From: JAVJRN01 sp040218415
GTDB taxonomy: Bacteria; Bacteroidota; Bacteroidia; Cytophagales; Cyclobacteriaceae
Assembly (NCBI GenBank): GCA_040218415.1
Contig: JAVJRN010000060.1
Location: 129,709 to 193,708, forward strand
Direction of reading: 5' to 3'
Length of the DNA stretch: 64,000 nt
Position 1 is the stretch's first letter, and each line of letters opens with the position of its first letter. Positions 38,296-48,312 of this stretch are shown piece after piece. The notes beneath the pieces were generated by a model that was given only the letters and a program-made list of their open reading frames with translations, was not told the origin of the DNA and ran no database searches. The position numbers were made by a program, and so were the translations under genes.

Positions 38296-39863
38296 AGAAG
38301 ATAGCACTTTACATATTCCTGTTTTCCGTTGGCTTTGTGGCTATTTCGCAGACAAGTTTGTCTTTTTATCATTTGGGCGATGCGACGTTTCAAAATAGCA
38401 ACATGAATCCTGCTTTTGTTCCATCAGGCAAAGTCATGTTTGGTCTGCCTGGAATGTCTGGTGTTCATTTGAACTATAATAACAAGCTAAGCTACAATCA
38501 GATCATCACTAAGACAAGCGAAGGAACACAGGAGATAGACACTAAAAAAGCATTGTTTGAGCTACAGCGAAACAATATGTTGAGTGCAACCAGTTCTATC
38601 AGTCTGTTCCATTTGGCCTTTGCCACTAAAACTAGAGGAGCAATTTCGTTTTTTGCAAATGAACGAGTAGAAGGTGACTTCTTATACTCAGAACCATTTA
38701 TGAGATTGGTTTCCAATGGAAATGCTGGCACGCTAGGCGAAGAAATTTCACTGAGCAAAACAAGAGCAATGGCCACCTACTTCAGAGAAATCGGAGTTGG
38801 TTATATGTATCGAAATGATGCTTTGAGAATCAAAATAGGCGGTAGACTCAAATATTTACAAGGCTTTGCGAATATGAGTACTCCGGAAAGAATGAAAGCG
38901 ACGGTGAGTACCGATATTGAGACCTACGCCATTGACGCCAGTCTGGAAAATGCCGTACTGCGATCATCTGGAATGAATATTATCGACGGATCTTCGGGTA
39001 ACCTTGGCTCACATCTGATTTCAAATAGGAATAGAGGCGCTGCATTAGACTTAGGTGTTACTTATAACGTGAATGAATTCACCTCCATTGCGGCTTCCTT
39101 GGTAGATGTTGGTTTTATTTCCTGGAAAGAAGACATTGAGAATCGCCGCTTAACAGATACCGTCTTTAATTATACTGGAATAAACCTGATAGGTGTAGCT
39201 GAGCTAGAAGATGAAATCAGAGACTCCCTGATTAATAAGTTTTATGGGAGCAAGAGCTATGAAACCTACTCTACCATATTAGCACCAAAAATCTATTTTA
39301 GCGCCATACATCACCTCCGCCCTGGAAGAGATTTAATCACCTCCTTTGGTGGCAGGTACATTCAAAATCAGTTTAAAGTGTTGATGGGGGTAGGTGTTAG
39401 GCAGGAGTTTGGTAAGTGGTTTACAGGATCTTTGAACATCACCCGGCTTCCACAACAGTTTATCAATTTGGGCGCAGCAGTAGCCATTAAAGGAGGGCCT
39501 GCTCAATTTTATTTGGCCGCAGATCAAATAGCCTATTGGAACATGGCCGAGTTTAAGTCTTTTGACCTTCGTGTTGGTGTCAATTTTATTTTTGAGGGAA
39601 AAGTAAAAAACGAAAAACCACTCAGTCAAGGTTCTTTGCCTTATTTTGAAAAGTTCGTGAGTAAACAGAAAAAGGGTAAAGGCAAGAGCATGCCTGAAGC
39701 ACAAAGTTTCTTAGGTAAAACCAAAAAGGTTAAAGGTTTAGATGGCATTTACAATCTTATTAAAAGACAAAAAAGAAGGCCACTCAATGAAATCAACAAA
39801 AAACCAAAGGGTGAAAAGAAAGTGCAGGGTGTTCCACTCCCTAGATCGACCAGCAACAATTAA
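38292..39863 (+). CDS. DUF5723-like outer-membrane beta-barrel protein
   Basis: 523 residues, starting at TTG (38292) inside the previous stop codon; the N-terminus MKKIALYIFLFSVGFVAISQ is a good signal peptide, which supports this start. The mature N-terminus (SLSFYHLGDATFQNSNMNPAFVPSGKV is the region at 23-49) and the glycine-rich alternating strands resemble the Bacteroidota barrel family DUF5723, to which I assign it from memory. The C-terminal 80 residues are very basic and Lys-rich (KKGKGKSMPEAQ), unusual for a barrel end. Its stop shares the bases TTAA with the stop of convergent radA. Confidence 0.78.
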   Translation: MKKIALYIFLFSVGFVAISQTSLSFYHLGDATFQNSNMNPAFVPSGKVMFGLPGMSGVHLNYNNKLSYNQIITKTSEGTQEIDTKKALFELQRNNMLSATSSISLFHLAFATKTRGAISFFANERVEGDFLYSEPFMRLVSNGNAGTLGEEISLSKTRAMATYFREIGVGYMYRNDALRIKIGGRLKYLQGFANMSTPERMKATVSTDIETYAIDASLENAVLRSSGMNIIDGSSGNLGSHLISNRNRGAALDLGVTYNVNEFTSIAASLVDVGFISWKEDIENRRLTDTVFNYTGINLIGVAELEDEIRDSLINKFYGSKSYETYSTILAPKIYFSAIHHLRPGRDLITSFGGRYIQNQFKVLMGVGVRQEFGKWFTGSLNITRLPQQFINLGAAVAIKGGPAQFYLAADQIAYWNMAEFKSFDLRVGVNFIFEGKVKNEKPLSQGSLPYFEKFVSKQKKGKGKSMPEAQSFLGKTKKVKGLDGIYNLIKRQKRRPLNEINKKPKGEKKVQGVPLPRSTSNN

Positions 39864-41227
39864 CGAAAAATATCCTCAAAGGCATCTGTTAGTTTTCCAA
39901 AGCTTTTTATTTCTATCGGCAAGTTCTTGATGTTAAGTCCTTTGATGTTGTGCTTCGATACATATATTTTCTTAAAACCGAGTTTTGCAGCTTCATTGAT
40001 ACGCATTTCCACCCTATTCACCGCTCTCAACTCACCGCCCAAACCTACTTCAGCACTTAAACATATTTCCTCTGCTACAGGTATATCTTCAAAAGAGGAA
40101 AAGATAGAGGCACAAATCGCCATATCAAGTGCCGGGTCATTCACCTTTATGCCGCCAGCGATATTAAGAAAAACATCCTGTGTACCTAACCGTATGCCCA
40201 CGCGCTTTTCTAAAACGGCAATGAGCATGTTTAACCGTTTGGAATCAAAACCTGTGGTACTTCTTTGAGGTGTGCCATAAGTGGCCGGACTTACCAACGA
40301 TTGTACCTCAATGAGCAATGACCGATTTCCTTCCAAAGTACCACCAATCGCCACGCCGCTTAGAAATGCATCTCTTGGAGAAATCAACACTTCCGATGGG
40401 TTGGTGACTTCACGCAGGCCAGATTCGCGCATTTCATAGATGCCAATTTCCGATGTGGAGCCAAATCTATTTTTAGAAGTACGGAGAATTCTATAAGATA
40501 AATGTCGGTCACCTTCAAATTGTAATACAGTATCGACCATGTGTTCCAAGACTTTTGGTCCCGCAATTGAACCCTCCTTGTTGACATGACCTATAAGCAT
40601 TACCGGTACGCCCGTCTGTTTGGCATATTTCATGAGCTTGCCTGTACATTCCCGCACTTGCGAAATAGAGCCAACCGAGGACTCTACTTCATCCAGAAAT
40701 AAAGTCTGAATCGAGTCAATGATTAAGATATCAGGTTTTAGCTGATTGCTGTGGTTAAGTATGTCTTTAAGTGATGTCTCCGCTAACAGGTAACAATTTT
40801 CCGACTTGATACCGATTCGTTCTGCGCGCATCCGAATTTGCTCAGGGCTCTCCTCCCCCGAAACATAAAGCGTTTTCAACTCCTTAAACCCTATGGCCAT
40901 TTGAAGAAGTAGGGTTGATTTTCCTATGCCTGGCTCACCACCAACCAGTATCAAAGAGCCCGGTACTATGCCGCCACCAAGCGTACGGTTCATTTCTTGT
41001 GACCGAGTGTTTATTCTCCGTTTTTCATCGTAGGAAACATCTTGGATCGGTTGTGGCGTGTTTCTTTTGAGGTCTGAAGTCCATATCTCTTCTTGGTTTT
41101 TGCCCGGTTTGGAGACTATTTCTTCTACATAAGTATTCCATTCTTCGCATGAAGGACATTTTCCAATCCATTTTGGAGAATTGGCGCCACAATTTTGACA
41201 AAAAAAAGTTGTCTTCGATTTCGCCAT
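39860..41227 (-). CDS. radA: DNA repair protein RadA
   Basis: 455 residues. The N-terminal zinc finger (Cys10, 13, 24, 27), Walker A GGEPGIGKST (96-105), the RadA-specific KNRFG motif (252-256) and a C-terminal Lon protease-like domain are all visible. RadA is a RecA-like helicase that processes recombination intermediates. It is 3 bases downstream of pheA and probably co-transcribed with it. Confidence 0.96.
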   Translation of the reverse strand: MAKSKTTFFCQNCGANSPKWIGKCPSCEEWNTYVEEIVSKPGKNQEEIWTSDLKRNTPQPIQDVSYDEKRRINTRSQEMNRTLGGGIVPGSLILVGGEPGIGKSTLLLQMAIGFKELKTLYVSGEESPEQIRMRAERIGIKSENCYLLAETSLKDILNHSNQLKPDILIIDSIQTLFLDEVESSVGSISQVRECTGKLMKYAKQTGVPVMLIGHVNKEGSIAGPKVLEHMVDTVLQFEGDRHLSYRILRTSKNRFGSTSEIGIYEMRESGLREVTNPSEVLISPRDAFLSGVAIGGTLEGNRSLLIEVQSLVSPATYGTPQRSTTGFDSKRLNMLIAVLEKRVGIRLGTQDVFLNIAGGIKVNDPALDMAICASIFSSFEDIPVAEEICLSAEVGLGGELRAVNRVEMRINEAAKLGFKKIYVSKHNIKGLNIKNLPIEIKSFGKLTDAFEDIFR

Positions 41228-41230
41228 TTT

Positions 41231-42292
41231 TTAGCAAATCTGAACGTAGCTACCCAACCAAGTCAAGTTATCGCGATATGGTTTGATCGTATTTTGAATA
41301 ACAGGATCATTAAAGTGACCTTCAAACTCTACAAAAAATACATATTTAAATGTAGAGCCTTCTTTGGCTGGCCTGCTTTCTACCTTACATAGGTTTATTC
41401 CCGCATTTTGAAATTGCTGTAAAAACCTCACCAAAGCACCCGGCTCATCGGGCAGTGTGGCAATAACAGAAGTTTTGTCTTCTCCACTGATTTGATTGAC
41501 GAAGTTTTCGCTAATGATCAAAAATCGGGTTTGATTGTCTGCCGAATCCTGGATATTGTTGTAAAGGATTGGGAGCTTATATTGCCTTGCTGCTATAGGA
41601 GCACATATCGCTGCAGCGTTTTCTTCTTCCAAAGCTATTTGGCAAGCGCGACTTGTAGAACTCACTGGAACGAATTTTACTTCATGCTTAAAATAGTCAT
41701 CCAGAAAGTTTTTACACTGCCGGAAAGCTATGTCTCGCGAATAGACCGTTTTGATTTTATCCAAATTCTCCTCCTTCGAAGCAAAGGCAAAGTGAATAGG
41801 TAATACTACCTCCGCCGCTATATTTAGCTTATGTTTAGCTAAAAAGTCGATGGTTTCCTGTACGGTTCCTTCTTGATTATTTTCGATTGGCACTACGCCA
41901 AATCGAGCACGAGAAGTTTTTACCGCTTCAAATACAGAAGAGATAGAATCAAGTGGTATGTAATCACTCATTGCACCATATCTGCTTTCGGCAGCTTGGT
42001 GCGTAAAACTCCCTTCTGGTCCCAGATAGGCTACTCGCTCAGGCAATTCGTAATTTCTGCTCACGGCAAATATCTCAAAAAAGATAGCCTCGATGGCTCC
42101 CCTATTTAATATGCCATTGCTGTTGGTAAAAAGTCGGTCTACGATGGCTTTTTCCCGTTCGGGCCTATATATGGCAGACTTATCGCTGAGTTTCAATGCA
42201 CCCACTTTTTTCACCACTTGCATTCTGCGATTTAGCAGATTTACAAGCTCATCATCGAGCTTGTCTATTTCCTTTCTGTACTCTTCAAGCAT
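41231..42292 (-). CDS. pheA: bifunctional chorismate mutase/prephenate dehydratase (P-protein)
   Basis: 353 residues. An AroQ-type chorismate mutase domain fills about 1-85 (EIDKLDDELVNLLNRRMQVVKKVG is the region at 8-31). The prephenate dehydratase domain follows (RVAYLGPEGSFTHQAA; catalytic NQTRF block). A C-terminal ACT domain (PDEPGALVRFL, KVESRPAKEG) is the expected phenylalanine-binding feedback site. It makes phenylpyruvate for phenylalanine. The upstream 58-base gap, shared with glyA, contains TAACTTTA after a TTG at about 21 bp, a near-match promoter. Confidence 0.95.
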   Translation of the reverse strand: MLEEYRKEIDKLDDELVNLLNRRMQVVKKVGALKLSDKSAIYRPEREKAIVDRLFTNSNGILNRGAIEAIFFEIFAVSRNYELPERVAYLGPEGSFTHQAAESRYGAMSDYIPLDSISSVFEAVKTSRARFGVVPIENNQEGTVQETIDFLAKHKLNIAAEVVLPIHFAFASKEENLDKIKTVYSRDIAFRQCKNFLDDYFKHEVKFVPVSSTSRACQIALEEENAAAICAPIAARQYKLPILYNNIQDSADNQTRFLIISENFVNQISGEDKTSVIATLPDEPGALVRFLQQFQNAGINLCKVESRPAKEGSTFKYVFFVEFEGHFNDPVIQNTIKPYRDNLTWLGSYVQIC

Positions 42293-42350
42293 TCCTTTAG
42301 GCTTTAAAAATTAAAGTTACCATAATAACCGCTTAAGGCTCAACTGTCGA

Positions 42351-42381
42351 TTGGTAAAGTGTTGCCATTGGACTAATTTTG
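42351..42381 (+). promoter_or_regulatory. promoter of glyA-tatC-rpiB
   Basis: TTG (42351-42353), a 20-bp spacer and TAATTTTG (42374-42381) match the Bacteroidota promoter. Transcription would start near 42388, leaving a leader of about 26 bases before the glyA ATG at 42414. The frame-compatible TTG at 42351 is the -33 element, not a start codon. Confidence 0.75.
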
Positions 42382-42413
42382 CCGCTCTATTGAAAACCTC
42401 AAAACAAAGCACA

Positions 42414-43685
42414 ATGGCTAAAGATCAACAAATATTCGATCTCATAAATAAAGAAAAAAAGCGTCAGGAAGAAGGCATTGAGCTTATTGCTTCGGAAAAC
42501 TTCACTTCGCCGCAAGTGATGGAGGCCGCCGGCAGTGTTTTGACCAATAAATACGCTGAAGGACTTCCTGGTAAAAGGTATTATGGTGGTTGCGAGGTAG
42601 TAGATGAGATTGAAACTATTGCTATCGAAAGAGCAAAAGAACTCTTTGGTGCAAGCTGGGCGAACGTACAGCCACATTCTGGAGCCCAAGCCAACGCGGC
42701 AGTTATGCTGGCATTATTAAATCCCGGAGATAAAATTTTGGGTTTCGACCTGTCGCATGGAGGTCATCTTACCCACGGTTCTTCTGTTAACTATTCGGGA
42801 AAAATATATTCTCCATCCTTTTATGGCGTAGAACAAGAAACAGGAGTTATCGACTATGATAAAGTAGAAGCAACAGCCTTGAAGGAAAAGCCAAAAATGT
42901 TGATCTGTGGTGCTTCTGCTTATAGCAGAGATTGGGACTATGAAAGATTGAGAGACATTGCCGAGCAAGTAGGTGCGGTACTTTTGGCCGATATTTCCCA
43001 CCCATCAGGGTTAATTGCAAGAGGATTATTGAATGATCCTTTGGATTATTGTCACATCGTAACGACCACAACCCACAAAACCTTGAGAGGACCAAGGGGA
43101 GGTTTGATTATGGTGAGAGAAGATGGCGAGAATCCTTTTGGCATAAAAACGGCAAAAGGAACTGTAAGAAAAATGAGTTCATTGCTTGATTCGGGTGTTT
43201 TTCCAGGCACACAAGGTGGTCCTTTAGAACATATTATTGCCGCAAAAGCCATTGCCTTTGGCGAAGCGCTTAGCGACGAATACATGAGCTACATTATGCA
43301 AGTGCAAAAAAATGCCCAAGTAATGGCCGCAGCATTTGTGGATAAAGGGTACAAGATTATTTCAGGAGGAACTGACAACCATTTGATGCTTTTAGATCTT
43401 CGATCTAAAGGATTGACAGGAAGAGATGCTGAAGACTCTTTGATAAAAGCAGACATCACCATCAACAAAAACATGGTTCCTTTCGATACTGAGTCTCCAT
43501 TTGTGACATCAGGCATGCGCGTGGGTACTGCTGCTATTACTACAAGAGGCATGATGGAAAGTGACATGGCCAGAATTGTAGATTTGATTGATGATGCGCT
43601 GAGCAACTTCCAAAACGACACAAAACTGGCGGAAATCAAAGAAGAAGTAAACAAATGGATGACAAGCTTCCCGCTCTATAAATAA
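42414..43685 (+). CDS. glyA: serine hydroxymethyltransferase
   Basis: 423 residues from the ATG at 42414. The frame stays open back to a TTG at 42351, but those 21 extra codons overlap the promoter and are not family-like, whereas MAKDQQIFDLINKEKKRQ is the usual start. The PLP Lys222 lies in VTTTTHKTLRGPRGG; NYSGKIYSPSFYG and QPHSGAQAN are conserved blocks. The enzyme makes glycine and methylene-tetrahydrofolate from serine. tatC begins 1 base after its stop. Confidence 0.97.
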   Translation: MAKDQQIFDLINKEKKRQEEGIELIASENFTSPQVMEAAGSVLTNKYAEGLPGKRYYGGCEVVDEIETIAIERAKELFGASWANVQPHSGAQANAAVMLALLNPGDKILGFDLSHGGHLTHGSSVNYSGKIYSPSFYGVEQETGVIDYDKVEATALKEKPKMLICGASAYSRDWDYERLRDIAEQVGAVLLADISHPSGLIARGLLNDPLDYCHIVTTTTHKTLRGPRGGLIMVREDGENPFGIKTAKGTVRKMSSLLDSGVFPGTQGGPLEHIIAAKAIAFGEALSDEYMSYIMQVQKNAQVMAAAFVDKGYKIISGGTDNHLMLLDLRSKGLTGRDAEDSLIKADITINKNMVPFDTESPFVTSGMRVGTAAITTRGMMESDMARIVDLIDDALSNFQNDTKLAEIKEEVNKWMTSFPLYK

Positions 43686-43686
43686 T

Positions 43687-44526
43687 ATGCCGCTAGATCA
43701 AATCGAGGAAGAATCGGAAATGGGGTTTTTGGACCACCTGGAAGAACTCAGGTGGCATCTTATCCGTTCTTTTATCGCGATTTTTGTATTTGCAATTGGT
43801 GCGTTTGCCACAAAAACATTGGTTTTTCATACTATTTTGCTGGGCCCATCAAGAGTAGATTTCTGGACTTACGAGAAGCTTTGCCAATTGTCAGAAATGC
43901 TAAACTCTCCTGCCTTGTGTATTGATAAGCTTCCCTTTATCATTCAGAGCAGACAGATGACTGGTCAGTTTGCTATGCATGTGACCTCATCTTTCGTTAT
44001 CGGGATCATTTGTGCTTTTCCTTACGCTTTCTGGGAGATCTGGAGATTTATCAAACCCGGTTTGTATCCCAAAGAAAGAAAGGCTGCTCGCGGAGCTACG
44101 TTTTATGTGAGCCTGCTTTTTATGATGGGTGTAGCCTTTGGTTATTTTATTGTTACGCCTATTTCTATCAACTTTTTGGCCAATTACCAGATCGATCCCT
44201 CTATCTTAAATGAGTTTGATATCGTGTCTTATATTTCCACTGTCATCACACTCATACTTGCTTGTGGAATCCTATTTCAGTTGCCAATAGTTGTTTATTT
44301 CTTAACCAAAGCAGGCTTGGTCACACCCGAGTTGATGCGGGCATATCAGAAACATGCCATTATTGCTATATTGGTTTTGGGCGCCATGCTTACACCTCCC
44401 GACCCATTTAGTCAAATCCTGATTGCGATTCCTTTATTGGGGCTTTATCAGATCAGTATATTTATATCACAAAGAGTAGTTAAACGCGAGTTAAAACAAG
44501 ATCAAATAATTAAATCAGATGGCTAA
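43687..44526 (+). CDS. tatC: Sec-independent (twin-arginine) translocase subunit TatC
   Basis: 279 residues with six membrane segments. The N-terminus MGFLDHLEELRWHLIRS carries the TatC signature, followed later by FPYAFWEIWRFIKPGLYPKERK and a C-terminal LTPPDPFSQ block. The first periplasmic loop is enlarged with two Cys (KLCQLSEMLNSPALC), as in other Bacteroidota. TatC recognises twin-arginine signal peptides. It sits in a glyA-tatC-rpiB unit; the rpiB start overlaps its end by 8 bases. Confidence 0.95.
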   Translation: MPLDQIEEESEMGFLDHLEELRWHLIRSFIAIFVFAIGAFATKTLVFHTILLGPSRVDFWTYEKLCQLSEMLNSPALCIDKLPFIIQSRQMTGQFAMHVTSSFVIGIICAFPYAFWEIWRFIKPGLYPKERKAARGATFYVSLLFMMGVAFGYFIVTPISINFLANYQIDPSILNEFDIVSYISTVITLILACGILFQLPIVVYFLTKAGLVTPELMRAYQKHAIIAILVLGAMLTPPDPFSQILIAIPLLGLYQISIFISQRVVKRELKQDQIIKSDG

Positions 44527-44953
44527 AGTTATTGGAGTAGGTGGCGATCATGCCGGTTATCGTTATAAGGAAAAGATTAAGGCACATTTGGAATCGGAAG
44601 GTTATGAGGTAAAGGATTTTGGTCCATTTACGGCTGATTCTACAGATTACCCTGATTTCGTTCACCCATTGTCAACGTCTGTTGAAAATGGAGAGTGCAC
44701 ATTCGGAATATTAGTATGTGGTACCGGAAATGGTGTAGCTATCACCGCAAACAAACATCAAGGAATTAGAGCGTCACTTTGCTGGGATCGTGATTTGGCA
44801 GCTTTATCAAGACAACATAACAACGCGAATGTGCTGTGCCTTGCTGAAAGATTTATCGGTTATGAATTGGCCGAGAGCATGGTTGATATCTTTATAAATA
44901 CAGACTTTGAAGGAGGCAGACACCAACGGCGGGTTGATAAGATCAGTTGCTGA
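44519..44953 (+). CDS. rpiB: ribose-5-phosphate isomerase B
   Basis: 144 residues. The RpiB/LacAB fold shows GGDHAGYRYKE near the N-terminus and the catalytic Cys67 with GTGNG (ILVCGTGNGVAI). It interconverts ribose 5-phosphate and ribulose 5-phosphate. Its start lies inside the tatC 3' end (ATGGCTAA), and its 3' end overlaps by 11 bases the convergent membrane-protein gene. Confidence 0.95.
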   Translation: MAKVIGVGGDHAGYRYKEKIKAHLESEGYEVKDFGPFTADSTDYPDFVHPLSTSVENGECTFGILVCGTGNGVAITANKHQGIRASLCWDRDLAALSRQHNNANVLCLAERFIGYELAESMVDIFINTDFEGGRHQRRVDKISC

Positions 44954-46316
44954 TCTTCACATAGTCTCCAAAACTATTTTTACGATAATTGTCGCGGAAG
45001 TAAGGAAACCGTTCATTGATCTTAGGCATTGCCTTTAGCTGGTCAATGATCACCTCAGGGTCAGATTTCTCTAGCACCAAAAATAAATCGGCAGCCTTTT
45101 CATAATAATCTAGGTCATTAAGTCGATCAATAGAGATGCGCTCATCGATAAATGGGGAAGCCATATAGTTTTCCTCGTAAACCGATAAATCCGTTCCAAT
45201 AACCATGACTCGCTTATCAATATACTCACTGGGGTTTTCTGAAAGTATCAAATTGTTTTCTTCCATTACTCGAAGGAAAACATAAGGATATATCACAAGC
45301 GAAACAATGATAATATTGGGAACCAATAATTTGACCCAAGGCTTTTTTACGTTGAGTAAATAGTGGGTAAGTAAAAATGCAATGGTTGGCACAAACAAGA
45401 TCAGCGTGGTGCTAGAAAGGTTATTTGACAACAACACACAACAGGAAGCGCCTAAAGTGAAGAGCAACATTACCTGTATTGTTTTTTGCTGAAAATTGGT
45501 AAACCTATTGGCGAATAATCCAGCAAGACCGAATAAAAATGCAAAAGCTAATCCACCAGAGGCAATGAAAAACTGGATATAGTTCAAGTAAAATATTTTA
45601 GGTCTAAAAACATCAAACACCGTTGAAAAGAAGGCATCAGAGGCATCAAACCAAAAGAAATATGCCCAGTTTACTAGAAAAACCACAGTAAACCCATAAA
45701 CATAAAGGAGTACTCTCCTCGCAACTGCCGACGAAAATCCAATGAATGAAAAGAGCAGTACAAGAAAAAAGACTGCCGACGGAGGAAAGAAAAATGTGGC
45801 AACACCGACATAAATTCCACTGTAGAGGAAAAGCTCATCCGTGACAATATTGTCTATCCTCCTAAAAATTTGATTGATAGCCAGTAATAAGAAAGTGGTA
45901 CACATCAGCTCTGGAGATAACGACCAAAAATCGGTAACACCACAAGCCAGAATCATGTATAAAAATGCAGGCACAAAGGTGTTTTCCTCAAACGCCTTAT
46001 TACGCAACAAGGTGGCGTTGAATATCCATGCCTGAATCGTAATGAGTAAACTTGAAAGTACCACGTGAGTCCACCGAGAAGCACCGAAAATATAATCTAC
46101 CCACTTATACACTAAGGCTGAGAGTGGAGCGGTGTAGTCAAAGGCTTCTGAATACATCGTAAAACCATCGCCAAGTCTCTCGCCAAGTGCAAGCCACTTC
46201 ATTAACGGTGCAGACAATGGCATACCGATAAAGACCCAAGTAATTCTAATCAGTACAAGGATTAGAAAAACAAGCAGAATTCTATAAGGATCGTTAATTC
46301 GAAAAAGTTTGAGCAA
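44943..46316 (-). CDS. multi-pass membrane protein of unknown function
   Basis: 457 residues with about ten or more hydrophobic segments up to residue 365, then a soluble C-terminal domain of about 90 residues (DKRVMVIGTDLSVYEENYMAS is the start region). The layout recalls Bacteroidota membrane proteins of the DUF6427 type or lipid-linked sugar glycosyltransferase-like proteins, but I cannot name the family with certainty. It converges on rpiB and is divergent from rbfA across 144 bp. Confidence 0.75.
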   Translation of the reverse strand: MLKLFRINDPYRILLVFLILVLIRITWVFIGMPLSAPLMKWLALGERLGDGFTMYSEAFDYTAPLSALVYKWVDYIFGASRWTHVVLSSLLITIQAWIFNATLLRNKAFEENTFVPAFLYMILACGVTDFWSLSPELMCTTFLLLAINQIFRRIDNIVTDELFLYSGIYVGVATFFFPPSAVFFLVLLFSFIGFSSAVARRVLLYVYGFTVVFLVNWAYFFWFDASDAFFSTVFDVFRPKIFYLNYIQFFIASGGLAFAFLFGLAGLFANRFTNFQQKTIQVMLLFTLGASCCVLLSNNLSSTTLILFVPTIAFLLTHYLLNVKKPWVKLLVPNIIIVSLVIYPYVFLRVMEENNLILSENPSEYIDKRVMVIGTDLSVYEENYMASPFIDERISIDRLNDLDYYEKAADLFLVLEKSDPEVIIDQLKAMPKINERFPYFRDNYRKNSFGDYVKISN

Positions 46317-46460
46317 TGTGTTTTGTTTTCAACTTTGAAATTCAACTCGAAATTAATCATTAGTGATGCAGCGCCGGATTTTTTATTCAAAAAGTTCAGA
46401 ATCATTGTAATTAACAAGCGCGAAATCGCGCATTTGAAATAATTACAAGATATTTGCAAC

Positions 46461-46844
46461 ATGATGGAGAGTAAAAGGCAGCAGAAGTATTCTAGACAAA
46501 TACTAAAGGATTTGGGAGAAGTTTTTCAAAAAGACCCTCGTCATTATTTCGGCACCAGTTTGGTCACGCTTACAGGAACCGAAGTTTCGCCTGACCTGAG
46601 TTTTGTAAAATGCTATTTCAGCGTTTTGCCTGAGACCAATGCTGACGAAGTACTCTTTAATCTCAATGAAAAGAAAAGCGAGATAAGAAAACATCTGGGC
46701 AATATCATTGGCAAAAGAGTCCGAATCGTTCCGGCCTTAGCTTTCTTTTTAGACAATACTGAAGTAGAGGCATCCAAACTAGACAAGCTGATCGATAGTC
46801 TGGACATTCCTCCTGCTCCAGAAGATGATTCCGAAGAAGATTGA
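46461..46844 (+). CDS. rbfA: 30S ribosome-binding factor RbfA
   Basis: 127 residues. The single KH-like domain is seen in RQQKYSRQILKDLGEVFQKD, then VSPDLSFVKCYFSVL and a LGNIIGKRVRIVPALAFFLD segment, ending in an acidic tail (PPAPEDDSEED). RbfA matures the 5' end of 16S rRNA. Its stop overlaps the TTG start of the permease gene (TTGA). Upstream GATATTTGC at 46449-46457 is close to, but not, a TAnnTTTG box. Confidence 0.93.
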   Translation: MMESKRQQKYSRQILKDLGEVFQKDPRHYFGTSLVTLTGTEVSPDLSFVKCYFSVLPETNADEVLFNLNEKKSEIRKHLGNIIGKRVRIVPALAFFLDNTEVEASKLDKLIDSLDIPPAPEDDSEED

Positions 46845-48070
46845 GCCTTTCCATTTTCATAGCGAAGAGATATTTTTTCTCAGGTAAGAAAAAGAATTTT
46901 ATCAATGTAATTTCTATTATTTCCATGCTGGTAGTAGCCACCGGCACGATGGCGTTGATTATTGCCTTGTCGGTTTTCAATGGGTTGGAAGGTTTATTAC
47001 GCACGCTTTATTCCACTGTAGACCCTAACCTAACCATTTCCCCGAAGGAAGGAAAGAGCTTTTACTATGACGATGTTCTCAAAGATAAACTGGCTGGAAT
47101 AAGTGGTATTGAAATCATTACTGAAGTAGCCGAGGACAATGCCCTTATTCGGTATAAAGAAGCCCAGCGAGTGGTCAGAGTTAAAGGAGTTGGTGACAAT
47201 TTCACTTTACAAGGCAGGTTAGACCGGTCGATTGTTCAAGGAAGCGGTGAACTTCGGGCGAAAGACATTAACTACGCCATTATTGGGCGCGGTATTCAGT
47301 ACGATTTGAGCGTTAATCCTTCCAATGATTTTTATGCTCTCCAAATATATTATCCCAAAAAAGACATCAATCCCAATGCCTTAAATCCAGACAAAATGCT
47401 CAACGTGCAGCATATCCTTCCTGGTGGAGTTTTCGCTATTGAAAAATACTACGACGAGAATTTCGTGTATGTCCCTATTGAGTTTGCCGAGGCGCTTTTC
47501 GAATATGATGGCAAAAGAACTTCATTGGAATTGATGACGGATAATTCAAGGAGCAATGATGAGCTTAAAAAAGATATTCTAGCGGTATTGGGAGATGATT
47601 TTAAAGTGCTCACCAATACGGAAATTCACGGAGATTTATATCGAATACTCAGCACAGAGAAGTTTTTTGTCTTTCTGGTTTTTTCTATCATTATCGCCAT
47701 TGCCAGTATAAACATCTTTTTTTCGCTGACGATGTTGGTCATCGATAAGAAAAAAGATGTGGCGGTGCTCACAGCTCTTGGAGCTGATGCCAAATTGATT
47801 AGAAATATTTTTCTATTAGAGGGAGCGTTGGTCGCTTTTACTGGTGCATTTATAGGATTGGGATTGGGCCTTGCAATTAGTTTTGCGCAGCAGACTTTTG
47901 GAATTGTGTCTATGGGTATGCAAACGGCTATCATGGACGCATACCCAATCAGAGTAGAATTGATGGATACTATTTACACTGTCCTTTTTATCATATTCAT
48001 TGCCTTTGCGAGTTCGATACAACCTGCTATCAAAGCCTCACGCGAGTTTAAGGCTGAGATGCTTCAATAA
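46841..48070 (+). CDS. FtsX/LolC-LolE-type ABC transporter permease
   Basis: 409 residues from a TTG start that overlaps the rbfA stop. The N-terminus MSLSIFIAKRYFFSGKKKNFINVISIIS followed by a membrane segment is typical of the LolC/E group in Bacteroidota (that 28-residue stretch spans residues 1-28). A periplasmic MacB-like domain (about 50-265) and three C-terminal membrane segments (about 275-400) follow. Such permeases release lipoproteins to LolA. No LolD ATPase is nearby. Other FtsX-type exporters are possible. Confidence 0.88.
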   Translation: MSLSIFIAKRYFFSGKKKNFINVISIISMLVVATGTMALIIALSVFNGLEGLLRTLYSTVDPNLTISPKEGKSFYYDDVLKDKLAGISGIEIITEVAEDNALIRYKEAQRVVRVKGVGDNFTLQGRLDRSIVQGSGELRAKDINYAIIGRGIQYDLSVNPSNDFYALQIYYPKKDINPNALNPDKMLNVQHILPGGVFAIEKYYDENFVYVPIEFAEALFEYDGKRTSLELMTDNSRSNDELKKDILAVLGDDFKVLTNTEIHGDLYRILSTEKFFVFLVFSIIIAIASINIFFSLTMLVIDKKKDVAVLTALGADAKLIRNIFLLEGALVAFTGAFIGLGLGLAISFAQQTFGIVSMGMQTAIMDAYPIRVELMDTIYTVLFIIFIAFASSIQPAIKASREFKAEMLQ

Positions 48071-48312
48071 ACCTTCATGGGATGTTGGTTCTGATTTTTT
48101 CATCAGTGGAACTTCTACATGCCTAAATGAGTAGCTCAATAAGGCGACAAGTTCAGGCATTGCTTCTTGCGAGCGATCTCTGTGTTATGCTGCCCAAGCT
48201 AGTTGCCTTTTATTTCAAGGTTTCTCTTTTTAGTATGGACACAATTTTGGAACTCTGACCAAATTCTAAAGGATTCCCATTAAATTCGAATTTTGTTTTT
48301 TCCAGCAAGTTC

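Noticed and set aside
39860..39863. TTAA shared by the stops of convergent genes (also at 60626-60629) as a regulatory element
   Set aside because: Each strand simply uses TAA within the palindrome; it is a compact-genome coincidence rather than a site.
42351..42413. 21-residue N-terminal extension of GlyA from a TTG
   Set aside because: The TTG is the -33 element and the extension spans the -7 box; the family start is at 42414.
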